This document shows, piece after piece, positions 25,162 to 36,900 of a stretch of DNA of 64,000 bases (the first letter of the stretch is position 1; each line of letters begins with the position of its first letter). Origin of the DNA: Nematostella vectensis (Eukaryota; Cnidaria; Anthozoa; Actiniaria; Edwardsiidae). The translations under genes and the position numbers were made by a program. The notes beneath the pieces are model-generated. The model did no database searches. It worked only from the letters and a program-made list of their open reading frames with translations, and was not told the origin of the DNA. The stretch covers positions 4,461,681 through 4,525,680 of the forward strand of contig NC_064040.1 of NCBI RefSeq assembly GCF_932526225.1, in the 5' to 3' direction.

Positions 25162-27546
25162 ATGTTTGCAACAAGACTATTTCAAAGGTTTGGCAGGCAG
25201 TCATTGAATACTTATCCAGGCTTTAACAAAAGATTCATTTGGTTGGGCTGTATTAACTATGGAAGCAAGAAAACTACCCAAAAGTCCCATGCTTCTAATA
25301 CTTCTAGCAAAACTACAAGCCCCAGTCACAGAACTTTGAAACAGAAGCCAATTGGCGAGCTGTTCTCACTGCATATTGGGAGTAATAACCAAAACAATGT
25401 CTACCCCTTGGATTTGCTATTAGCATTAGCACAGAGCACACGTCGAAGTCTTAAACAGAGCTACCTCCTGTTGAGTGATACAGAGCTTCAAAGAGGATAT
25501 TCAGAATTACTGAGCAAGATAACTGATTCACTGGGGAAAGTTAGTCTGGATGAACTAATGAAATCGCTGCTTGCCATTGCACAAATCTGCCAAAGACAAG
25601 ACGTCTTTTTAGATCTGAATGAGACAAGAATATCTTTACATCCTCAAGAAAGTAAAGAGCTGACAACATGTGCTACGTATTTAACCAAACAAGCAGTGGT
25701 GTTATTCAAAAAGGCCGAGGGGATATTGTTGGATAATCGTTTTGGTGGCATTCCTAACTCTTGGTTGACAACAGTGTTGTGGGCATACACCGTGACAGGG
25801 CAAGGTTCAGATGAATTATTACATGTCATTAAGTCAGAGGTCCTCAATCGCGAACTGGAAACTTTTCATGAATCAGAGCTTGTCCAGGTTTTGGACTCAT
25901 TCTGTATGGCTCCAGCATTTAACTCTGAGGATGTGTTTGGCTATATTCACCAGGAAGTGATGCGTAGAGGGCTTATTGGGTTTAAAACCTGTGAGCTACC
26001 AGTGCTGATGTATTCTTTCGTAAGTCAGGATTCCACAGTATTCTCTCCAGAGTTCTACCAACGTATCAAGATAGACCTTCTCGGTAGAGATGTCCGTGTG
26101 ATAACTCCTGTTGAGCTAAGTAAACTATTTTGGTCTTTTGCACGTGTGAAGAGCAATGTTGATTCAATCGATGTCATCAAGTATCTACAGAAAGAGCTTC
26201 TTCGCAGAGGACTTTCCAAATTTGATGATCGCGGAGTTGCTGTTCTTATGTGGTCACTCATTGAGCTGAATTTCTTTTCTAAAGAACTTTTCAATCTGCT
26301 AAAAAGAGAAATATGTAGAAGAAATCAGCGAACATTTTCATCCCATGATATCTCAATCATTTTTTGGTGTTTTGCCAAGATTAAGAACAGGTTTGACTCA
26401 CGTGTGATATTCGCAATGTTCGATAAGGAACTACACCATCGAGGCTTTGCAGCCTTCTCCCATTCTGAGCTAGCAATGACTTTGTGGTCCTTTGCTGAGC
26501 TGGATCAGGGCACGAGGGCGACACTCACGAAACTCACCACTGAGATACAGAACAGAGACATCAAGGAGTTCAAGCCAGTGCTTATCAGTCAATTAATATG
26601 GGGCTTTGCTAAGGTAAGGAATAGAGTTGATGTAATAGACGCCCTGCGTTTCCTCAGCAGCAAGCTTAGTAAGGAGGTCGCTATTCAGAAGTTCACAATG
26701 AGACAGCTGGCACTGATGCTTTGGTCATTGGCTGTGAGTGATCACATGTCACCACTACTAAAAAGTCTCCAACTGGAAGTTTGCAAGCGATCCAAACAAA
26801 CCATCAACAACGCGACTCTGTGTCAGTTGTTGTTCTCTCTAGCCGAATCCGGAGACCTTGTGGATGGTGTACTCACTAGACATGTATTAGGGGAAGTAAG
26901 TCGGAGGGGATTTCAATCATTCCAGAACTTACAGCTTTCAGCAGCAGCATGGGCAATATCGGAATTGTTGGATTGCGGACATCCCGGATCAGAACTTGTG
27001 CATTTATTAGAAGATGAAATTCAACGGAGAAATATATCGGAATTCAAGCCAGCGGATCTGTGTCGCATCTTCCATGCCCTTGCTAGGTTTAAAGGAATAC
27101 TTCAATCTGGAAGAGCTTTAAAGAAGTTCAGGGATGAAATATTGAAGGCTGGTCTCGACAGATTCTCAATCGGCGAGTTATTAATGATAACTGTTGCACA
27201 AATCAATGTCTATGAGCCAACAGATATGTCCCTGCAGTCCCTCAGAAGCGAAGTGTTGTCCCGAAACCCGCGGGAATTCGCTGCCACGCATCTCTGCATC
27301 ATTGCACAGTATTTTCCTGATCCTGAAGTAAGAAGTTGGTTGGAGAAAGAAGTTATTGGTAGATCTGTTACCGCGTTCACTGCTGACGAGCTCAAGGTGC
27401 TTCTGCAAACATTGGCAAGGGATGAAAAACTCTGTACTAGTCTTAGACAGCAATTGGAGGCGAATGACATGAGGCTCTATGGTTACTCTGACTGTGAACT
27501 AGAGGAGATTGAGGATTTCTTGAAAGGGGAGAAGTTACTCAGTTAA
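25162..27546 (+). CDS. Mitochondrial-type helical-repeat protein (OPR/HPR-like), intronless
   Basis: One uninterrupted frame of 794 codons. The N-terminus (MFATRLFQRFGRQSLN) is arginine-rich, lacks acids and looks like a mitochondrial targeting peptide. From about residue 200 to 750 the protein repeats every 35-40 residues with a core such as LWSFA or LIWGFAK, then a helix ending LxxEixxR and a phenylalanine. Examples are LFWSFARVKS, LMWSLIELN, IFWCFAKIKN, LWSFAELDQ and LIWGFAKVRN. This resembles octotricopeptide repeats of algae and plants and the helical part of animal FASTKD proteins; those families bind organellar RNA. I see no RAP domain at the C-terminus, where FASTKD proteins carry one. 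An in-frame TAG lies 15-17 bp upstream of the ATG, so the coding start is here unless an upstream exon is spliced after it. Organellar RNA binding is an inference from repeat type. Confidence 0.8.
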   Translation: MFATRLFQRFGRQSLNTYPGFNKRFIWLGCINYGSKKTTQKSHASNTSSKTTSPSHRTLKQKPIGELFSLHIGSNNQNNVYPLDLLLALAQSTRRSLKQSYLLLSDTELQRGYSELLSKITDSLGKVSLDELMKSLLAIAQICQRQDVFLDLNETRISLHPQESKELTTCATYLTKQAVVLFKKAEGILLDNRFGGIPNSWLTTVLWAYTVTGQGSDELLHVIKSEVLNRELETFHESELVQVLDSFCMAPAFNSEDVFGYIHQEVMRRGLIGFKTCELPVLMYSFVSQDSTVFSPEFYQRIKIDLLGRDVRVITPVELSKLFWSFARVKSNVDSIDVIKYLQKELLRRGLSKFDDRGVAVLMWSLIELNFFSKELFNLLKREICRRNQRTFSSHDISIIFWCFAKIKNRFDSRVIFAMFDKELHHRGFAAFSHSELAMTLWSFAELDQGTRATLTKLTTEIQNRDIKEFKPVLISQLIWGFAKVRNRVDVIDALRFLSSKLSKEVAIQKFTMRQLALMLWSLAVSDHMSPLLKSLQLEVCKRSKQTINNATLCQLLFSLAESGDLVDGVLTRHVLGEVSRRGFQSFQNLQLSAAAWAISELLDCGHPGSELVHLLEDEIQRRNISEFKPADLCRIFHALARFKGILQSGRALKKFRDEILKAGLDRFSIGELLMITVAQINVYEPTDMSLQSLRSEVLSRNPREFAATHLCIIAQYFPDPEVRSWLEKEVIGRSVTAFTADELKVLLQTLARDEKLCTSLRQQLEANDMRLYGYSDCELEEIEDFLKGEKLLS

Positions 27547-27671
27547 CATTGAAAACCATTCCTGTTCAACATGAATTAAATAAGAGATGTTTCGTGCACT
27601 GCACTGTGGGAGCAAAGATGAACGGTTTGAGTATCAGGGCAGTCGATAGATAAGAGGATTAGTTCCTTCCT

Positions 27672-27753
27672 CTAGGATAGGGGAAACTAGGTGTGTCTAG
27701 CATTTCCATCCCCTAGGATAGGGGAAACTAGGTGTGTCTAGCATTCCCATCCG
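27672..27753. repeat. 41-bp tandem duplication
   Basis: Two near-identical copies of a 41-bp unit (CTAGGATAGGGGAAACTAGG start) sit just downstream of the helical-repeat gene, probably in its 3' UTR or flank. Confidence 0.8.
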
Positions 27754-28954
27754 GATAAAAGACTAGAAGAATTTGTTACATAACTGCTTCCGTCTCCATC
27801 TATCCGAACCATTGGACTGGAAAAGCTTTAAAAAATATAATAATGAAAAGGAATATTAGGGAGGAAGCATGGGGGGAGATCATGAAGCAAAGTACGATGA
27901 ATTTTTGTCGCACTCTTTCAAAGAGAAGAGGTTGGGGTGGCACATATGTATTGGACTGATGTAGATGAAGGCGTGAAGCTCGTGGATATCTAATGATGGA
28001 CTATCCGGCAAGGAAAAAGGTACGAATTAGATCTGCTTTTACCACATCAAATTCTGTTCCAATAAATTTGAGTGATAATTTAAGGGCGGGCGCCTTCTTG
28101 AACGAGAAGAATAAACTACAATGTTGTTCCATCGAGATGCTTTTGATTCGTATATTTTGGCGTTTTTAAGATTACATGAAATGATATATTTTGAACTAAA
28201 ATAAGCATGACTGGTACGGTCACTTCTGTTAGGAGCATCACGATCACATGCGGCTCAGCATGCGCTGGAAAGTTTTAGATTTGATTTATTATTGATATTA
28301 CACTAATGGCCTTGGGGTTTATTTGATAGATTTGCGTTTCAAGCTTTGTCTTTCAAGCGTGGCAAAGCGTGCCGTATGAATGCATTTAAGCGTGTCTTTT
28401 GAGCGTGTCCTATGAGATTATCTGAGCATGTCGTTTGAATGATCGTTAGCGTGTTTTTTTAAAGCTAACTAAGCGTGTTTTTTAGCTTATCTTAGCGTTT
28501 CTCTTGAGCACATTCAAGTATGTCTTTTGAGTGTGTCTCATGATCAATTTGTGACGCAACAGTCCCCTGCAAAGTATGGTTTATTCCTAGAATGATGACT
28601 GCGCGGGCCTGCCGCGTAGCATAGATTTTCTATCTTGACTTCAACACCCCTCCCCCCAATAACTCCATTATAAACTATGGCTAGAATTATTGAGAGCCTC
28701 TGCTAGCCACCATTTTGTCATCCTAGCAAAGTACTGAGAGAAAGTGTCCGGCTGATTTGGAGGAACTGTTGCGTTATTTTTACTGAATTCTGTGAGTAAA
28801 GTGGCCACTTTGAGATAATTTTTTTAGAATTTGGCTTCCACTATTGATGGAAACAATACGGTTTTGCTGGAAAAGGCTCTTTAAGATTCTTAGAGTTTCA
28901 ATTCCGTCACGTTTATTTCTAGCTACAACTCCCTTTATCGAATTTAAACTATCC
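27754..28954. other. Intergenic, convergent gene ends
   Basis: No gene is recognised. At about 28335-28545 a degenerate series of AAGCGTGTCTTTTGAGCGTG-like units occurs, roughly 20-30 bp each. The rest shows nothing I can name and includes the 3' flanks of the two converging genes. Confidence 0.45.
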
Positions 28955-29977
28955 CTAGATCGATGACCTTCCGGGTCTCGCGCGTAACATGGAGTTTCTG
29001 TTCGAGTCCTTGCGCGTGAGACTGAGCGTACGCGTCTTAAGCATGGCACGTGACTCTCGGCGCAGTAGACTCGTGAACGTCTTTTTGAACCCCGGGATCT
29101 TCAGCGAATATATAATGGGGTTAATGGCCGAGTTTGAGTAGTGGAGGAGTTTCGTGAATTGGACAAGCTCGTAGGGTACACCTTTGCCTCTTTTGGGGTC
29201 GTAATAGAACAACACGTTCACCGTAAAGAATGGAAGCCACGTGATTATAAACACTACGATGACTATAAGTACAGTAAACGCGATCATGACCTCTCGATCC
29301 TGCCGCCTGCGCTTCCTCCGGTAGAAACCATAAGTCCCTCTTGTCTTGGCTTTCTTCCAAATCCCCACATACGCCGCGCAGATCACAATGAATGAGACCC
29401 CGTAACACATCCAGATCATCGAGAAGAATGCACGTCTAAGATGCATGCTCTTTTCCGTAATGCCTATCGCTTGGGTTATCGATAACGCCCCAGAAAAGAA
29501 CCAAAAGAAGATCACAGACAGAATATACACCCACTTTGATGAGTTCCTATGGCTCACAGGGTATAAGATTGCATAGCAGCGTTCGAGAGAGATGAGAACA
29601 AGTTGGAAGATGGACGCGAATCCGGAGAAGATATCTGCAGCGTCGTAAATGCGCCTGAGTATGAGCGGAATATCGAGACTTCGCGTGTAATACCAGAACG
29701 TACATATGAACAAGGGTACCGCAAGAACCCCTACTATGAAGTCCGCGGCCGCCAGACCGATCACGAAAAAGTTCGTCCTCGTGTGAAGCTTGAGGTTCCG
29801 CACGAAAGCCACGATGACCATGCTGTTGCCAAACGCCGCCATTACTGCAATAGTACCGTATGCTGTACTCCACGCCAGGATAGGGAAAGTCGACATGACC
29901 GTCGTGTTGAGATGGTGGCCGTGGCTCGTGTTGGGGTGGAACAGGGCAGCATGACTCACATTACTGGTGATGTTCAT
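28955..29977 (-). CDS. Class A (rhodopsin-like) G protein-coupled receptor, orphan
   Basis: A single-exon frame of 340 aa with seven hydrophobic segments. The N-terminus has four N-glycosylation sequons (NIT, NVS, NTS, NTT) and no signal peptide. Class A marks are visible: GNSMVIVAF in TM1, LAAADF in TM2, ERC in place of DRY after TM3, TWLPF in TM6 and NPIIY in TM7. TM3 lacks the usual cysteine at its outer end and the second extracellular loop also has none, so the conserved disulfide is missing, as in melanocortin-type receptors. The third intracellular loop and C-tail are rich in arginine. The ligand is unknown; an amine, adenosine or peptide role cannot be distinguished. An acceptor (CTTTCCTTTCAG) 5 bp before the ATG suggests a 5' UTR intron. 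Confidence 0.9.
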   Translation of the reverse strand: MNITSNVSHAALFHPNTSHGHHLNTTVMSTFPILAWSTAYGTIAVMAAFGNSMVIVAFVRNLKLHTRTNFFVIGLAAADFIVGVLAVPLFICTFWYYTRSLDIPLILRRIYDAADIFSGFASIFQLVLISLERCYAILYPVSHRNSSKWVYILSVIFFWFFSGALSITQAIGITEKSMHLRRAFFSMIWMCYGVSFIVICAAYVGIWKKAKTRGTYGFYRRKRRRQDREVMIAFTVLIVIVVFIITWLPFFTVNVLFYYDPKRGKGVPYELVQFTKLLHYSNSAINPIIYSLKIPGFKKTFTSLLRRESRAMLKTRTLSLTRKDSNRNSMLRARPGRSSI

Positions 29978-30401
29978 TGTGACTGAAAGGAAAGGTAAAA
30001 GTAGGGAATGTGATAAGCAGATAAACGAAAACTCAGAATGAAGAAAGGCTATATAAAAGACGTTTCAGAACCACGAGAAAATAGCTCTAGTGGAAATGTG
30101 TCGCCTAAAGCTCCAACCCCCTCCCCTGAAGCATGACGGTAATGAAATAAAGCTGTCCTTTAGTATACCGTCTAGATCTCATTGACCGAGTGCGTGGGCC
30201 GAGATTCCAAGAATTTTTCGCTCTTCGGCCGCAAAATGATGGAAAATTTCGAGGGAACATCAGTTCCCGTATGTCGCAAACAAATGAGGGCAATAAAATG
30301 TTTATTATACTGAGTTCTGAGTATAATAAATATGCTGCATTGTAAATATGCTTATTGCATGGAATAGGTGTGTTAATTGTTGGATGGGAAATGAAACCGT
30401 A

Positions 30402-30579
30402 TACAGTCGTTTGACAAAAGGTTGTCATCAACCGGCTTTGCGACTACGCGACAAGCTCGCATGTAAGCATGGGTAAAAACCACTAAGTCCCGTCTAAGTA
30501 GTTTTTACCCATGCTTACATGCGAGCTTGTCGCGCAGTCGCGAAGCCGGTCGATGACAACCTTTTGTCAAACGACTGTA
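30402..30579. mobile_element. 178-bp foldback (palindromic) element
   Basis: TACAGTCGTTTGACAAAAGG begins a left arm of about 79 bp whose near-perfect reverse complement ends in CGACTGTA, with a loop of about 20 bp between. TA at both edges suggests a Tc1/mariner-type palindromic MITE. It lies about 0.4 kb upstream of the GPCR start. Confidence 0.85.
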
Positions 30580-32991
30580 TAACGCTCACACCTCCAAAAT
30601 CGATAAAAAGAATGCTAATTTAATTGAACAGTTTTGATCTATGTGACCGCGCGGAACACTGGGAGCATGTGTAGGATTTTGTACCATCTGTTTTCTATGA
30701 ATTGTTCAATTGAATCCTGGAATAACCCAACGGTAAATATTGCCCTTTCGGATTTGGCACGTAGCGATTTTTAACACAAAACCGCGACTGAAATCGGAAA
30801 TCAATGGATATTAGAATTGAAACAAGTAATATATACACAGTCCCTACGTTGGCTTTTACGATAGATAGCTGGAATAGTAAAGAACAGCTAGGGGACTGAC
30901 TTATAAAGAAATGAAAAGAAAACACCGGTACGCTTTGAACTGCAACAATTATAATTTATGAAGGCACAACAATTCACCGAAATACCCGATCAATAAGCCC
31001 AGATGAAATGGCTCGCTCGGTATGAGAAGAATAAATTGGCCTTTTAACTAGACGCGAGAAATAAAGCTGTCGACAACTCGTCGACGTAGGCCTGTCTTAC
31101 ATGCCTCTTTTTATTGGACTTGCAAAGTAGATTCGGTGAAAAAGATACAGACAGCGTATATATTATTTTTAGGGTTGTTTTGAGAGAAGATGTTTATTAC
31201 TTTTAAAGCCGGTATTTTCATTTTAAACTGGATTTCTTATGATTATGTATTTGAGAATTTCCACAATGGTTCAATTTGGGCCATAATTGACCAACTCAGT
31301 TAATGTTTCAGATACTTTGAATCTGATTAATTCTAGGTAAAAGCTTATCTCAAAGTTTTACTCGAATGGGTTCTTGATTTAATTACTGTTCATTTTCCCT
31401 CCTGTGTTTTATTCTAAAGGGTGAGGTAATAAAAACTATTATTTTCATGCACTCGCATCACGTTAACAGTTTAGAAAATAACCATTTCTGCGAAAATGAG
31501 TATTGGGCTTGGGAATTGCTTTGTTTATCCGGTTCATTTTCTTTTCGACGCGAGTGATCAAATCAGATTTCTATCAAATTCACCCGAGAAAAACACAGTA
31601 CAATCGCACGCCCACTCAACTTGCTTGGAGCCAAAAACCCACAAAACTCACGAATACATTCTTGAGATGATTGATTTCTGCATTGAAAAGGGCTTCTAAA
31701 CTTCTAGATATAGTAAAGTTTTTATCTTAAAAACATCACTTAAGTGACAAGGATGAGGATGAAATTCGCCCAGAACAGGATGTTGAAGCTGTTGATCATG
31801 ACATGGAGATGTTCTTCAGTTTACAATACGCACAACAGCCCTTCAAGTATGAAAATGTCTCGCTCGAACGCGGGATCCACATCAATAAAATGCCCAATTT
31901 ACTCTACTCGCCCGAGGGCTTTTAATATAATTCCCAAGCTTTGACTTGAATGAGAAAACAGAACTCCCCATTCAGCTATTCAGAATTTTACAAGAATCTT
32001 AGTGTATTGAACGTACTTGAACACTCTTAACGGGAATCATTACATTTGAAAATAATTCGTGCAAAGCACCAGGGAAAAAAAGGTTTTTTCTTATCGCTTA
32101 AAGAGGCTTAAGGTTGAAAAAAAGAATGGCTTTAGATACAGTTTCAGATGGACAACACTGAATCACAAAAAAAAAGAAATACTCGCTTGTATTTAGAAGT
32201 ACCGGACGAAGTGATTTTTGGGAAATATTTGAAAGGTAGCACGCTTTTGCCAATATATCAAAGAAGGCTACTGACTCGCTTTTAGTGTAAATTGGTCTAT
32301 CTGCGTCCATACCTTCTAAATTAACTATTTCAAAGCGGCCCGAGAGAATAAGAAACTTTTTTATTCAGTTCTTGGTACCACTGGAGTATTATAAAATAAA
32401 ATTCAGCACAAGATATCATTATCAACGTACCTCAGACGTACCTTACCTTACCTCCTTTGATTATCGTGCTAAAGAACTACAACTGTGTTTCTGTGTTGAA
32501 GCCTAAAATCCTTCCCCATGATGTTTGTGTCAAATAGCTCAAGAAATTCGGTCACTGGCAGCTGGTGTATGTTTATTTTGCCTAATGAAATTCCAAAATG
32601 CAGAAAACAATCAACTTAAGGTTTCAAATTGATAACAAAGTACTATGGAGAATAAAATACGCGTGCTTGCTCTACATCAGGCATCACCGTTACAACAGCA
32701 GCAGAAGTAGCGATGAAACAGACTTTTAATCGAATTCGCTAATGCATCATTTGAACAAAAATAACGCGGGATAATAGAATTGTCAGTTTTGTCTTCATTT
32801 TCACGACGGCTTACGCTTCCATCGTTTATGTTTTGTTTTTCTTTTTCATTTGCCCTAATTAGCCTACAAAGCAAATCATTATTTCTATATAGCTTTTGCT
32901 TGCGAATCAGTGCATTATCGCCATACAGGGATTTTAGATTATCTTCTGATTATGCTGTTTCATCAGCACTGTACGGGACGACAGGAAGTGA
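30580..32991. other. Intergenic stretch with no recognised gene
   Basis: AT-rich, with only short open frames that lack domains or convincing splice context on either strand. I see no array or TIR element here. Confidence 0.4.
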
Positions 32992-33985
32992 GGGGGGGGG
33001 GGGGGGGGGGGGGGAGCCAGAGAGTTAGGGAGGAGGGCAAAGAAGTTGTGGGGGAGAAGGGTAGGGAAGTCTAGGGGGGGGACAGAGGGGCAGAAAGTGA
33101 GGGAGACGAGAAAAAGTCAGGATGAGAGAGCAGTGAGAGGAGGGGCAGAGAAGTGAGGGGAGACGACAGATGTGAGGAGGGCGACAGAACGCCTGGGAGG
33201 AAGGCAAAGAAGTGAAGTGGGGCAAAGACGTAAGGGGACGGATTATGTCAGGGGGGGCACGACAACGGTGAGGGGAGACGACAGATGTGAGGAGGGCGAC
33301 AGAACGCCTGGGAGGAAGGCAAAGAAGTGAAGTGGGGCAAAGACGTAAGGGGACGGATTATGTCAGGGGGGGGGCACGACAACGGTGAGGGGAGACGACA
33401 AATGTGAGGAGGGCGACAGAACGCCTAGGAGGAAGGCAAAGAAGTAGAGTGGGGCAAAGACGTAAGGGGACGGAGTATGTCAGGGGGGGGGGGCACGACA
33501 ACGGTGAGGGGAGACGACAGATGTGAGGAGGGCGACAGAACGCCTGAGAGGAAGGCAAAGAAGTGAAGTGGGGCAAAGACGTAAGGGGACGGAGTATGTC
33601 AGGGGGGGGGGCACGACAACGGTGAGGGGAGACGACAGATGTGAGGAGGGCGACAGAACGCCTGGGAGGAAGGCAAAGAAGTGAAGTGGGGCAAAGACGT
33701 AAGGGGACGGATTATGTCAGGGGGGCACGACAACGGTGAGGGGAGACGACAGATGTGAGGAGGGCGACAGAACGCCTGGGAGGAAGGCAAAGAAGTGAAG
33801 TGGGGCAAAGACGTAAGGGGACGGATTATGTCAGGGGGGCACGACAACGGTGAGGGGAGACGACAGATGTGAGGAGGGCGACAGAACGCCTGGGAGGAAG
33901 GCAAAGAAGTGAAGTGGGGCAAAGACGTAAGGGGACGGATTATGTCAGGGGGGCACGACAACGGTGAGGGGAGACGACAGAAAAG
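32992..33985. repeat. 23-G run followed by ~117-bp G-rich tandem array
   Basis: An uninterrupted run of 23 G (32992-33014) precedes G- and A-rich DNA. From about 33120 a unit of about 117 bp (landmark GACAACGGTGAGGGGAGACG) repeats six to seven times. A G-tract of 5-10 bases before GCACGACAACGG varies between copies. Minus-strand open frames of up to 120 aa across it are by-products. Confidence 0.9.
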
Positions 33986-36900
33986 TGAGGGAGGTGGTCA
34001 GAACAGGGCTCGTATGGAACAAAGATTCCAATAAATTATCTGTATCAAGCAAAAAAGAAATCTACTGTCAACAAGCACGTTTGCTCTCGCTTCTTAAAAA
34101 CTGGTTAAAACAAGTAAATTAATCGCAAAACTCCAACCAACCAGCACCTCCCGCGGCATTCAATGACGCGTCCGTCACTATTCGTACAGAAGGGTTTCCA
34201 AAATCGAATGAAAAATAACAACGCCTTGAAAAGGGGGCGTTTTTTCCTTTGATTAAGTGTTCTTTAAAGCAAAACATGACAAAAAGTAGTTATCGAATTA
34301 AAAAAAAAATTACGTGCTGCAAACTTGTGTTATAGAAATAATTGATTTACAGCCAAGCTGGTGACAAGAATGCCCCAAGAAACAACGAACTTTTGAGATA
34401 ACGAGAAAGGTAGCCCTTCGCAAAACAACTGATTGGCATCTTGCTATGATTGACTTTTGCTGTAGCAAGAACAATAACGATATTGTACTCTTTAATGAGC
34501 CCCTCTAGGCATAAGCTCCCCTTCGTCTTTACTTCTTTTGATCTCTCCGCTTTAGACTCCTTCTCTTCCGAGAGACACAAGGGAAGCAATGAAGAGAAAG
34601 TGTGCCATAAAGTTTATCACACCCTTTAAAGAGGTCTGTCATTCTTCAATACGTCTAAAAATTACGGTACGCAAACAGATAGAGAAAACAAAATGGTTAT
34701 GGAGGAAATAATAGTGTTCAAAATAACCTTATATATTGTTGCTATCGCTTATTTATACGCACCACAATTCAAGAACATCAATAAGAACATTCGTATTACA
34801 ACGCTCCATCACATTGAATAAACAAATTGAGTTAGGGGTCGACCATTTATCTTTTGAGGAAAATGGCCTTTCCGCCACTAGTCATCGGTTCCTTCGGGAC
34901 CAGCCTCTCTCGACCTGCTCACAAGAGCTTTTGTTCGATATCAAAAGTATGTTGTGTTATGGTTGTCCTCTGCCTAAATGGTCTCAGGGAGACTTGGCGA
35001 GCATGGGTAAATGCCTGTGCCAGTAAAAAACGAGGGCTCCTGGAGTTTACTCGAAGAGGCTGTGACGAAAGACGAATAGGGGAGATTGTTGCCGGAAAAT
35101 AGGAATGGGGGATGGTGTTTTTCTCAGTTAGATAGCAGCATTTGCCTAACAACAAAAGATAATAAAGGAGAGTGCAAAAGGCAAGCGGTAGGTGCCTGGG
35201 GTTGCGCCACTTAGGCTACACTTGCGGATGATCAAAACAGCCATCCGATTTCACATAGCATTTGAAATATTCCCAGAAGGGGGAGGGAGTAGCGGTTTTA
35301 GGTAACGAAGTAGTACTTCCTGTCGCCATCAGTAGGGTTAGGGTAGGGGTCAGTATCTAGTACACACTATATTGATGGCTAATGAAGTACCGACACCCGA
35401 TAACACGTGCCATATGCTATTAAAGCACGAAATCATTTTCAAAACACAACAAGCATTAGCTATGAACATGGAAAATGGGATGATGTTTTGATAAGAAATT
35501 CCCATTTGAATCCATTAAAGACATTTATCAAAACTTATAGTAATTCAGCATTTCCTATTCTGTTTCTCTATGGAAAACTATTTATGTGTGCTTGTAGCTT
35601 ATTTTTATTGTTGCTTGTGATTAAAATGACATCTTTTTCTGTTCTTTTATTCCCAATTTCGCCAAGTGTTCTTGCACTACTATTATGACTATTTCGTTTC
35701 GTAGGTCTTTGTGATTTCTTCTAGAACATCGCGTCTTACAAAACGAGTCCCGAACATCCCCCGCAAACCCCGCATATGCAGGTATGTTTAGAGTTTACAA
35801 TCGGGAATACTTATATCAGTTGTACCTTTTTTCAGTGAAAGTATTATTGGATGACATGTTTATAGTATGCGGTTGTGTTTTATGGTTATTGTCTTTATCA
35901 GAGCTTTCTCTATTAAGTGCTACAGGGCATTAATAACCTCAATTAAAAAGCAGGTCAAAAAGCTCGTGAAATCGTTCCACAAGGCGATCTCTTCTAGTAC
36001 TCTAATTTTTGTTTTTTCGCATAAAATCTAGCTTAGAGTTTGTGGTAAAAATAGCAATCATGAACCACACGCGACGCGAGAAAACACGAGACATTTGGAT
36101 TAGAAAAGCTTAACAATGTTATGAATCTACTGGCACTAAGAGAAACACAAACACCACTTCGCACCATATGGACACGACAAGTTAAAATGGCTGATAATAT
36201 CATCGCCATCTAAAGCGAGAAAAACGTGTTATTTTTTAGGATAAAAGTCATTGCCTGGTTTTTCTTAATATATATTTTATCATTGACGAAAAATTCTTAG
36301 CCGGAAGCTAAAAAAAGCCTGGATGTATTAAAGCAATGTCGCGGCGTTCAAACAGTCAAAGACTTTGACTCCGTTGTCGGTAAAGTTGCTCTATTCAGTA
36401 GTGTTACTGCATTGAGTATCACGTTAATAGTAACAAGAAAACACAACTTGGTACTTACGAATATGCGAAGTTGGGAGCAATATCAAGCGTCATTTGTCCA
36501 TATACGATATTCTACAGACGTGTACTCGTTCATGACGTAAAGCACTACGCAAAACGCATCCGCATTAACCGTCTAACACTGCAATGAAATCTTTTCAATC
36601 AAGACGCGAAAACTGGTAGAGCCAATCAGATATCTTGTTGGGTATTACTGGAGAAGCCATTAGAACATACAATTACACTTCAGTACGACATGACACGACG
36701 TTGGCTTCTGCTTGTTTTGACCAAGATATCAGCGACACATAAGCTTCGGCGTGTTTTGCCACTTAAAGCGCGCGCCACACAGATTCACAATTACAATACC
36801 GGCATTAGCTACGCAGGAAAACAGAAAAGTCAGGTGAAAGAACTACTCTTCTCATCACAGGGAGTCTTGAATTCCGTCCTTATTAAGTTACGCCTAAAGG

